DNA of 64,000 nucleotides from Bog-756 sp963725275 (GTDB lineage Bacteria; Actinomycetota; Acidimicrobiia; Acidimicrobiales; RAAP-2), in contig CAVRXS010000001.1 in assembly GCA_963725275.1 (NCBI GenBank), forward strand, positions 310,001 through 374,000, read 5' to 3'. Below are positions 55,028-63,680 of this stretch, piece by piece. The first letter of the stretch is position 1. Every line of letters starts with the position of its first letter. Both the position numbers and the translations under genes were made by a program. Below the pieces are notes generated by a model. It made no database searches, was not told where the DNA came from, and was given only the letters and a program-made list of their open reading frames with translations.

Positions 55028-56731
55028 TCAGCCGGCCCCCTGGAACGGGGCGTCGAACGCAAAGATCCCACCGTCGAGGCCGACCAGCCAGTAGCCGCCG
55101 CTCGTGCTGTCGACGGCCATGCCCGACACCGGCGTGTTGAGCGGCACCGCCCCGGCCGACCCGTGGAACGGGGCGGCCCCGTAGGCGTAGACACCGCCGG
55201 AACGGGTCACCTCCCAGTACCCCGTTCCGCCGGGGGAGGCCGTGATCCCGACAACCGTGTCCACGGGGAAGGTGCCGGTCTGCGTGGGGCCCAGGTTCGG
55301 TGCCCCGAATCCGGTAACGGTCCCGCCCGCCGTCACCACCCAGTAGCCGTCGGTGGCCGGATCTGCCGCGATGCCGACCAGTTGTGTGCCGGCGGACGTC
55401 GGAGTCGGTGCGGCTCCGGACGTCCCGGCCGTCGTGGCACTCGGGAGGCCGATCAACCCGGTGAGCGGGGCTGTTGCCGACGAGGCCGGCGCCCCGACCA
55501 GCGATCCGAGGAACGCGGCGTCACCGTAGGCGAAGACACCACCGTCGGCGGCCACCAGCCAGTAGCCCTTGCCGTCCACCGTCGCGGCCATGCCCACGAT
55601 CGGCGCGTTGATCTCGAGGCCGCCCACGGATCCCTCGTACGGGGCGTCACCGTAGGCGAAGACACCACCGTCGGCGGCCACCAGCCAGTAGCCCTTGCCG
55701 TCTGGGGTGGGCACGATCTGCACGATGGGTGCTGCCAGCTCGAGCGCGGCCGCCGAACCGAAGTCCTGGGCCGAGCCGTGGGCGGAGACCGCCCCCGAGC
55801 TCGTGACCACCCAGTACCCGTTGCCATCGGCGGTCGCCGCCATGCTCACGACCGGTCCGGGCAGCGTCCCGAGCGGAACGTAGGCGTTCACCGGAGTGGC
55901 CGACACCTCGTTGGAGATCGGCGAACGCCCGCCCGGACCGACGGCCTGCACCGTGAAGTAATAGGTCTGGCCGGTGGTGAGCCCCGTAACGAGGTACGAG
56001 GTGCCCGTAACGAGCGTGGTCCCGTTGACCGGCGTCGGCCACTCCTCGCCCGGAGCGGCGCCGACGAAGACGTCGTACCCGGTGACCCGGACGCGGTCGC
56101 GTTCCTTCCAGGTGACCAGGGAGTCGCCGGCTCCGGTGGAGGCGTTGGTCGCCAACGGCTTCAGCGGCGCCGCCCTTTTGGGGGTGGGTGCGGGCGACGC
56201 CAGCCCGGCCGCCGTTCCGCCGAGGACCGTGGAGCCGGCCGCTGCTGCTGCGGCTGCGGTCGCGTCAGAAGCTGACGGACCGACGACCGGCGCGGACGTG
56301 GCGAGGCGACTCGACGACGAAGCCGAGGAGGGCGCGGCGGCTGCCTTCGACCGGGGAGCCGTGGTCGTCGTGGTCCCTGTCGACCGCCTCGGTTTGGTCC
56401 CGGTGCCGGAACGGCGGGCGCGCGCCCGCGCACGCCGGGCGGCACGGGCGCGGGCTGCCGCAGACTTCGGTGCGGTCGTGATGGAAGTCCCCCCCGCCAA
56501 CGTGGTCGTCGTGGGGTGGGCCAGCGTGGGCAGCGTCAAAGCGTGCTTCGGCTTGTGGGCTTTGTGTTTGGGCGGGGCGGATCCCGGCATGAGGGCGAGG
56601 CCACCTGCGATGAGGACCACCAGCACGGCCAACGTCCCGGCGAGCATCGCGCGGGTTCCCTTTCCCGGAAGCGGTTCGTCGCCGAGCAGCCAGAGGCTCC
56701 ATTTCCTCATGACCTGCGACCACTGCTTCAT
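55028..56731 (-). CDS. Membrane-anchored FN3 plus six-repeat surface protein
   Basis: A 567-residue protein from ATG 56731 with AAGGGG upstream. A basic N-terminus and one membrane helix (ML AGTLAVLVVLIAGGLALM region, about 30-48) precede a Thr/Ala/Arg linker, a fibronectin type III domain (about 205-285, TGYDVFVGAAP ... YYFTVQAVGPGG) and six about 42-residue repeats centred on GYWLVAADGGVFAYGDA. From memory such repeats are abundant in Acidimicrobiia and some other Actinobacteria and form beta-propeller-like folds. Two of the repeats are identical over 60 bases. The outer domain may bind glycan or protein. Function unknown. Confidence 0.85.
   Translation of the reverse strand: MKQWSQVMRKWSLWLLGDEPLPGKGTRAMLAGTLAVLVVLIAGGLALMPGSAPPKHKAHKPKHALTLPTLAHPTTTTLAGGTSITTAPKSAAARARAARRARARARRSGTGTKPRRSTGTTTTTAPRSKAAAAPSSASSSSRLATSAPVVGPSASDATAAAAAAAGSTVLGGTAAGLASPAPTPKRAAPLKPLATNASTGAGDSLVTWKERDRVRVTGYDVFVGAAPGEEWPTPVNGTTLVTGTSYLVTGLTTGQTYYFTVQAVGPGGRSPISNEVSATPVNAYVPLGTLPGPVVSMAATADGNGYWVVTSSGAVSAHGSAQDFGSAAALELAAPIVQIVPTPDGKGYWLVAADGGVFAYGDAPYEGSVGGLEINAPIVGMAATVDGKGYWLVAADGGVFAYGDAAFLGSLVGAPASSATAPLTGLIGLPSATTAGTSGAAPTPTSAGTQLVGIAADPATDGYWVVTAGGTVTGFGAPNLGPTQTGTFPVDTVVGITASPGGTGYWEVTRSGGVYAYGAAPFHGSAGAVPLNTPVSGMAVDSTSGGYWLVGLDGGIFAFDAPFQGAG
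55517..55576. repeat. 60-bp exact direct repeat, copy 1
   Basis: Copy 1 of a 60-base exact repeat inside the six-repeat surface protein, 126 bases (42 codons) from copy 2. Exact identity in DNA suggests recent duplication or gene conversion. Confidence 0.85.
55643..55702. repeat. 60-bp exact direct repeat, copy 2
   Basis: Copy 2 of the same 60-base repeat. Recombination between the copies would remove exactly one 42-residue unit and keep the frame. Confidence 0.85.
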
Positions 56732-56941
56732 CAAGGAGCCCCTTCGCACCCGGTCGCCCGCATCCGTCTCACCCCGTCGACGGCACCCCAGTCCGACGAC
56801 GGACAGGCTGCGTTGCGCTGGGAGGAGTATACCGACGAGCACCGTCCGCCAATAGAGCGCGGCACAGAGTCCGCTCGTGACCAGGAACGATGTGTCGGGC
56901 ACTCCCGGTCGGCGGCCGCCCGGTGCCCGGGGCCTGGGCCG

Positions 56942-57595
56942 CTAGTCGCGCACTCGTGCGTACTCGGCCACCCTCCCGAGGACGGCATCGCCGGCTGCGC
57001 TCAGGGACCCGCAATCGACCGGCGGACTCGGGTCGTACTCGATCATGAGCTGACAGGCCTCTGCAGCGGTGCGATCGACCAGCAGCTCGACCAGGCGAAG
57101 CGCCATGTCGATGCCGCTCGAGACGCCGGCCGCGGTCACGATCCGGTGTTCGAGGTGCTCGACCACCCGCTCGGAGACCGGGACCGCACCGAGGGCGCCG
57201 AGCTCGGCCATGCAGGCCCAGTGGGTCGTCGCGGTGAGACCGTCGAGCAGGCCCGACGCGGCGAGGACGAGCGACCCGGTACAGACCGAGGTGGTGAACA
57301 GGGAGGTGCGGTGGGCCTTGCGTACCCACTCGAGCACCATGTCGTCGGTGGTCAGAGGGCGGGTGCCGGTCCCTCCGGGAAACACGACCACGTCGGGCGC
57401 CGGCAGGTCGGCGAAAGCGGCGTCGATCGTGACGCCGAGCATGCCGTTCTCGCTGCGGACCTCGCCCCGTCGGTGGCCGACGAAGGTGACGTCGATCGAC
57501 GGGATCCGCTGGAGAACCTCGTACGGTCCGATCGCGTCGAGCGCGGTGAAACGCGGGAACAGCGGAATGGCAACCCGGAGGTGAGCGGGACTCAT
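56942..57595 (-). CDS. DJ-1/PfpI family protein
   Basis: A 217-residue DJ-1-fold protein. The nucleophilic-elbow cysteine is in FTTSVCTGSLVLAASGLLDG, followed by TATTHWACM; the acidic partner may be in GPYEVLQRIP. This arrangement matches isonitrile-hydratase-like or amidase-like members. ATG 57595 overlaps the stop of the adjacent regulator (ATGA). The regulator has a homologous N-terminal domain, so the pair probably arose by duplication. The 210 bases before it (56732-56941) hold no gene I can support. Confidence 0.85.
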   Translation of the reverse strand: MSPAHLRVAIPLFPRFTALDAIGPYEVLQRIPSIDVTFVGHRRGEVRSENGMLGVTIDAAFADLPAPDVVVFPGGTGTRPLTTDDMVLEWVRKAHRTSLFTTSVCTGSLVLAASGLLDGLTATTHWACMAELGALGAVPVSERVVEHLEHRIVTAAGVSSGIDMALRLVELLVDRTAAEACQLMIEYDPSPPVDCGSLSAAGDAVLGRVAEYARVRD

Positions 57596-58650
57596 GCCGG
57601 GGTCTGCTCCCGTGGGCTCCGTCCCCGGGCCGACAGTTCGGACTGCCGATCGTCGAAGCGGCCGCCGGGGACAACGCGGAACCGTCTCCGGTAGGCGTCC
57701 GGAGAGACACGCAGACGGCGTCGGAAGACGCGTCGCAAGGTCTCCGCGGTACCGAAGCCGCACCGGGCGGCGATCGCATCGAGGGTGTCGGTCGTCGTCT
57801 CGAGCTCATGGCGGGCCGCCTCGAGCCGTACCCCCTCGACGAACCGCCCCGGGGTCTCACCGGTCTCGTCGACGAACACCCGGGAGAAGTGGCGCACGCT
57901 CATGCCGGCCCCGGCTGCCAGCGCGGGAAGGCGGTGGTCACCGGCGGGTGAGGATTCGACCAGGATCTGCACCGTGCGGACGGTCGAGCGTTCGGCGCGG
58001 GGTACCCACACCGGCGAGGCGAACTGGGTCTGGCCGCCCGGTCGGTGGACCAGCATGACCAGCCAGCGCGCCACGGTCTGGGCCACCTCGACGCCCAGGT
58101 CGTCCTCGACCAGCGCCAGAGCGAGGTCGATCCCGGCGGTGACCCCGGCGCTCGTCCAGATCCGCCCGTCGCGCACATAGAGCGGGTCCGGGTCGACCTG
58201 CACGGACGGATACTCGTCGGCGAGCCGCGCGGCCGTGGCCCAGTGGGTGGTGGCGCGCCGGCCGTCGAGCAGGCCGGCCTCGGCAGCAAGGAAGGCGCCC
58301 GTGCACACACCGGCGACGCGCCGACAGCGTGGCGCGATGGCACGGATCCACGAGATCAGCGACCCGTCCCGCCGGGCGTGCCGGGCGCCGTCACCGCCCG
58401 GCAGGACCAGGGTGTCGACCCGGGTGGTGACCGCAGGAAGCGGCGCCGTTGCCAGGGTGAGCCCGCTGCTCGTCGTCACGGTCGGCCCGGTGTTCGAGAC
58501 CACTGTGACGTCGTAGCCGCCGGCCCGGCCCAGCTCGGTGGCCACCCGGTCGGCGCCGTGGAACACCTCGAGCGGGCCCACCACGTCGAGCGACTGGATA
58601 CCGGGGTATGCAGCGATCACCACACGCAGTCGGCGCCCGGTTGTGGTCAT
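57592..58650 (-). CDS. GlxA-type regulator (DJ-1/PfpI domain plus AraC helix-turn-helix)
   Basis: A 352-residue protein. Residues 1-195 form a DJ-1/PfpI-like sensor (VVIAAYPGIQSLDVVGPLEV; GVCTGAFLAAEAGLLDGRRA). The last about 110 residues are an AraC DNA-binding domain (AAGAGMSVRHFSRVFVDETG and DAIAARCGFGTAETLRRVFR). It should activate or repress a nearby gene in response to a small ligand; the coupled DJ-1 gene is the obvious target. Stop overlaps the DJ-1 start by 4 bases. Confidence 0.9.
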   Translation of the reverse strand: MTTTGRRLRVVIAAYPGIQSLDVVGPLEVFHGADRVATELGRAGGYDVTVVSNTGPTVTTSSGLTLATAPLPAVTTRVDTLVLPGGDGARHARRDGSLISWIRAIAPRCRRVAGVCTGAFLAAEAGLLDGRRATTHWATAARLADEYPSVQVDPDPLYVRDGRIWTSAGVTAGIDLALALVEDDLGVEVAQTVARWLVMLVHRPGGQTQFASPVWVPRAERSTVRTVQILVESSPAGDHRLPALAAGAGMSVRHFSRVFVDETGETPGRFVEGVRLEAARHELETTTDTLDAIAARCGFGTAETLRRVFRRRLRVSPDAYRRRFRVVPGGRFDDRQSELSARGRSPREQTPA

Positions 58651-58757
58651 CGCCCGTTCTCCATGGGACCAGCGTGCAGGACCGCGACGCTGGCGTCAAT
58701 GTCGGGTTACCCACAAATTCGGCCACACCCGGAACGACCGCCGGTCCCGGGCAGGAT

Positions 58758-59138
58758 TCAGGCCGGTGGCCCGAGCTGCTCCATGAATTCGAGGCGGATC
58801 CCACCCGGAGCCGAGACGAACGCGATGCGCCGTCGGCCGAACGACCCCTCGACAACCTCGGGACCCCAGAGGACTTCGTGGCCCTCGAGCTCCGCATCGA
58901 GGTCGTCGGTGAACAGTGCGGGGTGCAGGAACCCCTCCGCGGGCAGTGCGACCGAGTCCTCGTAGATGGCGCGGGTGAACAGTGTGATCATCAGCGGCCC
59001 GAGGTAGACGTCGGCGCGCTCCCCGTTCGCCCACTGCATCCGGTCCCGCACCTCGAAGCCGGCCCCCTCGTAGAACGCGCAGGCCGCGTCGAGATCGGCC
59101 ACCTTCACCGCCAGATTGGCCAGACCGGTCACTCCCAC
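58758..59138 (-). CDS. VOC-family (glyoxalase-like) protein
   Basis: A 126-residue protein with paired beta-alpha-beta-beta-beta units: LANLAVKVADLDAACAFYEG at the start and RIAFVSAPGGIRLEFMEQLG at the end. The terminal E in LEFME is at the usual metal-ligand position; the first ligand position (LANLAV, normally H) is not histidine. It may bind a metal weakly or be a binding protein. Located downstream of the BVMO gene on the same strand (36-base gap), so it could belong to the BVMO-SDR transcript. Confidence 0.8.
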   Translation of the reverse strand: MGVTGLANLAVKVADLDAACAFYEGAGFEVRDRMQWANGERADVYLGPLMITLFTRAIYEDSVALPAEGFLHPALFTDDLDAELEGHEVLWGPEVVEGSFGRRRIAFVSAPGGIRLEFMEQLGPPA

Positions 59139-59174
59139 CAGCGCCTCCCCTCGTCGACCACGGTCGCTGCGAGC

Positions 59175-60731
59175 CTACTTGTCCGATCGGTTCCCGGGCC
59201 CGGGCCCGACGGATCCCCGCGGCCTCCGGTACCGGTAGCGCCAGCGGTCGAAGACCCGGGTCCGCATCCAGTAGCGACTGCCCTTCATCGGCAATTGGGT
59301 CACCAGCTTTCCGCTCGGAGCCCGGAAGTAGTTGGTACACCCGGCTGTCCAGACCGTTCCTTCGAGCGCGGCCTGGACACGTCGGTTGTACCGGGCGGAC
59401 ACCGATTCGCGGACCTCGATGGAGCCGCCGCGCCGCCTGGTGATGGAGCGGAGCGCCCCCATGATGTAGCGCACCTGGGCCTCGTGGATGAACATCACCG
59501 ACGTCGTGCCATTGGTGTTCGGGCCGTAGAGCAGGAACAGGTTGGGGAAGCCTGGCACGGTGACCCCTAGATAGGCCTCGGCACCGTCACGCCACCGGTC
59601 GTGCAGACGCTGTCCGTCCCGGCCGCAGATCTCGACCGAGCGGAGGTATTCGTTGGCCCGAAACCCTGTTCCGAAGATGATGGTGTCGACGAGGTGCTCC
59701 TCTCCGTCGGCGGTCCGGATCCCGCGCTCGGTGATCTCGCGAATCGGTTCGGTCACCAGCCTCACGTCTGGCCTGATCAGGGTGGGATACCACTCGCGCG
59801 ACATGAGCGGGCGCTTGCAGCCCACCGGGTAGTCCGGCGTCAGGGCGGCCCGGAGGTCGGGATCCTCGATCTTGCGCTCGAGGTACGACTGGGCCAACGC
59901 TGTCTGGAGCCGGATGCCCTCGGATCCGGTCTCGAACTCCGCACGCTCATAGGTCCACCAGATCTTCGCCCGTTGCCAGCGCAGAGCGAAGGGGACGCGG
60001 GCGAACCGGCGATGCTCCGCTGCCGTATAGGGGCCCTCGATCCGCGGCGAGATCCAGATGGGCGTGCGCTGGAACACGGTGAGATGGGCGGTGTCGGGAG
60101 CGATCGCCGGCACGTACTGGACAGCGCTCGCGCCGGTGCCGATCGACGCCACCCGCTCGCCGGTCAGCGGCTTCGAGTGGTCCCAGCGCGACGAGTGGAA
60201 CGCCCGCCCCCTGAACCGCTCAGCTCCGGGGAGATCGGGTATCGACGGGACGTTCAGCATTCCCAGCCCGCTCACCAGCACGTCGGCATGGAAGATCGCG
60301 CCGGAGTCGGCGGTGAGCGACCACTGCTGCTCGTGTTCGCACCACCGTGCCTCACGGATGGCCGTCCCCGTCCGCACATGGGACCGCACGCCGAACTGGT
60401 CGGCGCACCGCTCGAGGTACGAGAGGATCTCCGGCTGGGTCGCGTAGGTTCTGCTCCACCACGGGTTGGGGGCGAACGAGAAGGAGTAGAAGTGCGACGG
60501 GACGTCGCAGGCCGCACCCGGATAGGTGTTGTCACGCCAGGTACCGCCGACGCCGTCGGACTTCTCGTAGATCGTGTAGTCGTACCCGGCACGGGTGAGC
60601 GCCGCTCCCATGGCGATCCCCCCGGCACCGGCCCCGAGGACGGCCACCGTCGGACGCCACCGGGTCGCTCCGCTCCGCCGGGGCCGGCGGGACCGGTCCG
60701 ACCGGGCGACGGGTGTCGACGCGGTGGTCAC
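59175..60731 (-). CDS. Flavin-containing / Baeyer-Villiger-type monooxygenase
   Basis: A 518-residue FAD/NADPH enzyme. FAD motif: VAVLGAGAGGIAMGAAL at about 29-45. NADPH motif: RVASIGTGASAVQYVPAIAP. The BVMO fingerprint FxGxxxHxxxW is present as FRGRAFHSSRWDH, with D where most BVMOs have P. GGTWRDNTYPGAACDVPSH is typical of the class. It inserts oxygen into a ketone or oxidises a heteroatom. GTG 60731 overlaps the SDR stop (GTGA). Confidence 0.9.
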   Translation of the reverse strand: MTTASTPVARSDRSRRPRRSGATRWRPTVAVLGAGAGGIAMGAALTRAGYDYTIYEKSDGVGGTWRDNTYPGAACDVPSHFYSFSFAPNPWWSRTYATQPEILSYLERCADQFGVRSHVRTGTAIREARWCEHEQQWSLTADSGAIFHADVLVSGLGMLNVPSIPDLPGAERFRGRAFHSSRWDHSKPLTGERVASIGTGASAVQYVPAIAPDTAHLTVFQRTPIWISPRIEGPYTAAEHRRFARVPFALRWQRAKIWWTYERAEFETGSEGIRLQTALAQSYLERKIEDPDLRAALTPDYPVGCKRPLMSREWYPTLIRPDVRLVTEPIREITERGIRTADGEEHLVDTIIFGTGFRANEYLRSVEICGRDGQRLHDRWRDGAEAYLGVTVPGFPNLFLLYGPNTNGTTSVMFIHEAQVRYIMGALRSITRRRGGSIEVRESVSARYNRRVQAALEGTVWTAGCTNYFRAPSGKLVTQLPMKGSRYWMRTRVFDRWRYRYRRPRGSVGPGPGNRSDK

Positions 60732-61498
60732 GGACGATCACCCGTCCCGGTTGCCCCGGCGTCGTCGCCGAACGAGTCGATGGGGCTGTGCAGGGAGAGC
60801 CCACCGTCGCAGGTCAGGATCTCGCCGGTGACCCAGGTCATCGCGTGGAGCGCGCCGATCGCCTCGGCGATGTCCTCGGGCATGCCGAGACGACCGAGGG
60901 CGGTGCGCCGTCCGACCGAGGCGAGCCAGCCCGCGTCGACCGGTGCCCTCCCGAGCATCGGCGTCCGAGTCACCCCGGGGCTCACCGCGTTCACGCGGAT
61001 CCCGTGGGGCGCCCACTCGACCGCGGCCACCCGCACGACCATCTCGAGCGCCGCCTTCGATGCGCAGTACGCGCCCATGCCGCGATCGACCACCCGTCCG
61101 CTGATGCTCGAGGTCGCGACGATGGACCCACCCTCGGAGTGGGCGACCATGGCGTCGGCGAGCGCGCGCATGACCAGCAGCGGGCCCTTCGTGTTGACCG
61201 AGAGGACCCGGTCCCATTCGTCGGTGGTGATCGTCCTGAGGTAGCCGGCGTGTCCGATCCCTGCGGTCACCGTCACGTCACACGGGAGGCCGAACCGAGC
61301 CAGGGTCTCCTCCACCGCTTCGACGACCCGGGCGGACTCGGAGATGTCGCAGACGACGTCCGGGTCGTCCTTGATGTCCCAGGTGACCACCGGGATCTCC
61401 CGGTCCCGGTACCGGGAGACGAGTGCGGCACCGATTCCCGACGTCCCGCCGACCACGAGCGCGGGACGCTCCCGTTCCACGCTCACCGCGATCGCCAC
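60728..61498 (-). CDS. Short-chain dehydrogenase/reductase (classical SDR)
   Basis: A 256-residue SDR from GTG 61498 (GTG 61486 and 61480 are close alternatives). The cofactor motif is GGTSGIGAALV, the catalytic Ser is in SIVATSSISGRV and Tyr/Lys in MGAYCASKAALEM. C-terminal RVNAVSPGVTRTPML is also typical. It would make or use a ketone/alcohol pair, which suits coupling to the BVMO (4-base overlap): alcohol to ketone to ester. Substrate unknown. Confidence 0.88.
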   Translation of the reverse strand: MAIAVSVERERPALVVGGTSGIGAALVSRYRDREIPVVTWDIKDDPDVVCDISESARVVEAVEETLARFGLPCDVTVTAGIGHAGYLRTITTDEWDRVLSVNTKGPLLVMRALADAMVAHSEGGSIVATSSISGRVVDRGMGAYCASKAALEMVVRVAAVEWAPHGIRVNAVSPGVTRTPMLGRAPVDAGWLASVGRRTALGRLGMPEDIAEAIGALHAMTWVTGEILTCDGGLSLHSPIDSFGDDAGATGTGDRP

Positions 61499-61724
61499 GA
61501 CGGAGTGCGTCCGGGCGAGGTCAGACCGCGCGATCGCTGCGGGAGCCCCCCTCGGGGACGGGCCACAGTCTCGGTTGTCGCAGGCTCGTCCTGATGCATC
61601 GCTCCCCGACCCAGGCACTCAGCGGTGGATCAACCGTAGTCCCGCTTGTCAGGGGGCGACCAGGACGGCTTCGGCAGCGGAGGTGCACCGGGACCGCCCC
61701 TCGATCCGCTTGTACCCTCTCCTC

Positions 61725-62210
61725 ATGGTTCGGGCAGACCGAGAACCGAGTGTCCACCGCTACTCGGTCGGCTGCAGCTGGTCCGGTTCGACCGGCAACG
61801 GCTACCTGACCTATGGCCGCGGGCACGAAGCCCGGATATCCCCTGACGTGTCCGTCCTGCGGCTGTCTGCAGACCCCGCCTTCCACGGAGATCCGCGGCT
61901 GCTCAATCCGGAGCAGTTGCTCGTCACCGCGGTCGTCTCGTGCCAGCTCCTGAGTTTTCTCGCGGTCGCCGCCCGCGCCCAGGTGGACGTCCGTGCGTAC
62001 GAGGACGACGGCGAGGGGGTGATGCCCGAGGACGAACCACCGGTTCGATTGACTGTGATCACCCTCCACCCGAGGATCCGGGTGGCTCCGGGCACGAGCG
62101 AGGCGCGGGTCCTGCACCTCGTCGAGGTCGCCCACCGCGAGTGCTTCATCGCCAACTCCCTGAGCACAGAGATCCGGATCGAGCCCACCGTGATCGTCGA
62201 TCCGCGATGA
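61725..62210 (+). CDS. OsmC-family protein
   Basis: A 161-residue protein from ATG 61725. The two OsmC cysteines are in VTAVVSCQLLSFLAVAARAQ and AHRECFIANSL, the peroxidatic and resolving positions. The strand opening (HRYSVGCSWSGSTGNGYLTY) and the TVITLHPRIRV strand fit the fold. It should reduce organic hydroperoxides. The 226-base region upstream (61499-61724) is divergent to the SDR and shows no clear operator. Confidence 0.85.
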   Translation: MVRADREPSVHRYSVGCSWSGSTGNGYLTYGRGHEARISPDVSVLRLSADPAFHGDPRLLNPEQLLVTAVVSCQLLSFLAVAARAQVDVRAYEDDGEGVMPEDEPPVRLTVITLHPRIRVAPGTSEARVLHLVEVAHRECFIANSLSTEIRIEPTVIVDPR

Positions 62211-62297
62211 CCCGGTCCATCGGATAGACACCGCTCCCCCGCCACCTCGGGGTTCGTCCGCGGTTGTCGTGATCCGGCGACGGCTAGCCTCGACCGG

Positions 62298-62774
62298 ATG
62301 ACCATCTCGCCACACATCCGGCGACTGCGCGAGCTGGTGGGCCACGAGTTGCTGGTGCTCCCGTCCGTAGCGGCCATACCGCGGGACAAGGCCGGACAGA
62401 TCCTCCTGGTCCGGATCGCCGACACCCACCAATGGGCGACCATCGGTGGCGCGGTCGAACCGGACGAGTCACCCGAGCACGCAGCACTCAGGGAAGCCGA
62501 GGAGGAGGCGGGTGTGACGCTGAGCCTCGGTCCGATGCTCGCCGTGGTCGGGGGTCCCGAATACCGGCTGACCTACCCGAACGGCGATCAGACCTGCTAC
62601 GTCGTGACCGTCTTCGATGCCACGGTGGTCGGTGGCACGCCGCACCCGGATGGCGACGAGACGAGTGAGGTCGGGTGGTGGCACCCGGACCGACTCCCCC
62701 GCGACGAGATGAGCACGCTCACCCGGGCCCTCCTCCGCGATGCGGGGGTCTCCCCGGACGGGAGACCCCGATGA
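62298..62774 (+). CDS. NUDIX hydrolase
   Basis: A 158-residue protein. The NUDIX box is GGAVEPDESPEHAALREAEEEAG at about 51-73 in two parts (GGAVEPDESPEHAALREAE, then EEAG); the usual GG-E spacing is kept. ATIGGAVEP and the later CYVVTVFDATVVGG strand follow the ADP-ribose/ADP-sugar type. Start ATG 62298. It is the first of a plus-strand run with the hotdog and VOC genes. Confidence 0.85.
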   Translation: MTISPHIRRLRELVGHELLVLPSVAAIPRDKAGQILLVRIADTHQWATIGGAVEPDESPEHAALREAEEEAGVTLSLGPMLAVVGGPEYRLTYPNGDQTCYVVTVFDATVVGGTPHPDGDETSEVGWWHPDRLPRDEMSTLTRALLRDAGVSPDGRPR

Positions 62775-62819
62775 ACGCCAACGGCTGAACACTCCACTGG
62801 AGAGAGAGCGAGCCTGCCG

Positions 62820-63668
62820 ATGAAGGACATCCGGGACCTCAGGGGGGACAAGGAGGCCTACGCCGCCGAGTTGGAACGCCGCTGGACAGGCTTGTTGAGC
62901 TATCGGTACATCGGACGGCGCTACGGTTCGATGGATTCGGGCGCCGACAGCGACAGCACGGTCACTGTTCGCCATGACTTCCGTAATTCGACCGGCGGCC
63001 TGATGGTTGCGCCGATCGCCATCAGCTCACCGGAGGGCGGAGGGCGCTCCGACCTGGAAGCAGTCCCCAACCCGGTGATCCACAGCGCGTGCATCCTCGA
63101 TCCCGGGCACGACGTGAGACGCATCGAGGTCCGATCGGAGACGTTGAAGATCGGACGCCAGATGGGCTTCAGCCGGTCGCGCATCGTCGATGCCGACAGG
63201 CCCGACCGGGTCATCGCCTTCACGGAGGGTCAGGGCATCAGTATCGGCGAGGTGCCCGAAGGATTGGAGAAGATGCCCGAGAGGCCCATCGAGGTCATCG
63301 ATTCGCCGGATCTGCCACCCCTCTGGAAGGTGTTCGGCGCCTCCCGCCGACCCGACGGTCACTGGATGCTGCCCGAACTCTCTGTCGAGTTCGCGTCCCC
63401 CGATGCGGCGCTGCACATCGGGCCTCAGCACGTCGTGCTCGAGGCAGCGGCCATGGACTACGCAAGCGACCTCGCCGCAACGGATCGGCTCCAACTACGT
63501 ACCTGGCACGTCATGTTCCTCGCTCGGGGCAAGACCGGGCCCTTCCGCGTCGATGGCGAAGCCGTGCGCGGCGCGAGCGGCCAGGTCGGCGTGCAGCTGC
63601 TGATGGTCGACGAGGGCGCGAACAGGACGGTGACATCGGGCACGGCGGTGTTCACCGTCGTCGAGTGA
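62820..63668 (+). CDS. Hotdog-fold acyl-CoA thioesterase-like protein
   Basis: A 282-residue protein with two hotdog units. The first has VRSETLKIGRQMGFSRSRIV and the second LQLRTWHVMFLARGKTGPFR, ending TSGTAVFTVV. Double-hotdog proteins are often acyl-CoA thioesterases or dehydratases. No clear catalytic Asp/His is decisive, so the reaction is open. It is 45 bases after the NUDIX gene. ATG 62820 is preceded by GGAGAGAGAG. Confidence 0.72.
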   Translation: MKDIRDLRGDKEAYAAELERRWTGLLSYRYIGRRYGSMDSGADSDSTVTVRHDFRNSTGGLMVAPIAISSPEGGGRSDLEAVPNPVIHSACILDPGHDVRRIEVRSETLKIGRQMGFSRSRIVDADRPDRVIAFTEGQGISIGEVPEGLEKMPERPIEVIDSPDLPPLWKVFGASRRPDGHWMLPELSVEFASPDAALHIGPQHVVLEAAAMDYASDLAATDRLQLRTWHVMFLARGKTGPFRVDGEAVRGASGQVGVQLLMVDEGANRTVTSGTAVFTVVE

Positions 63669-63680
63669 GAGTCCCGTAGC

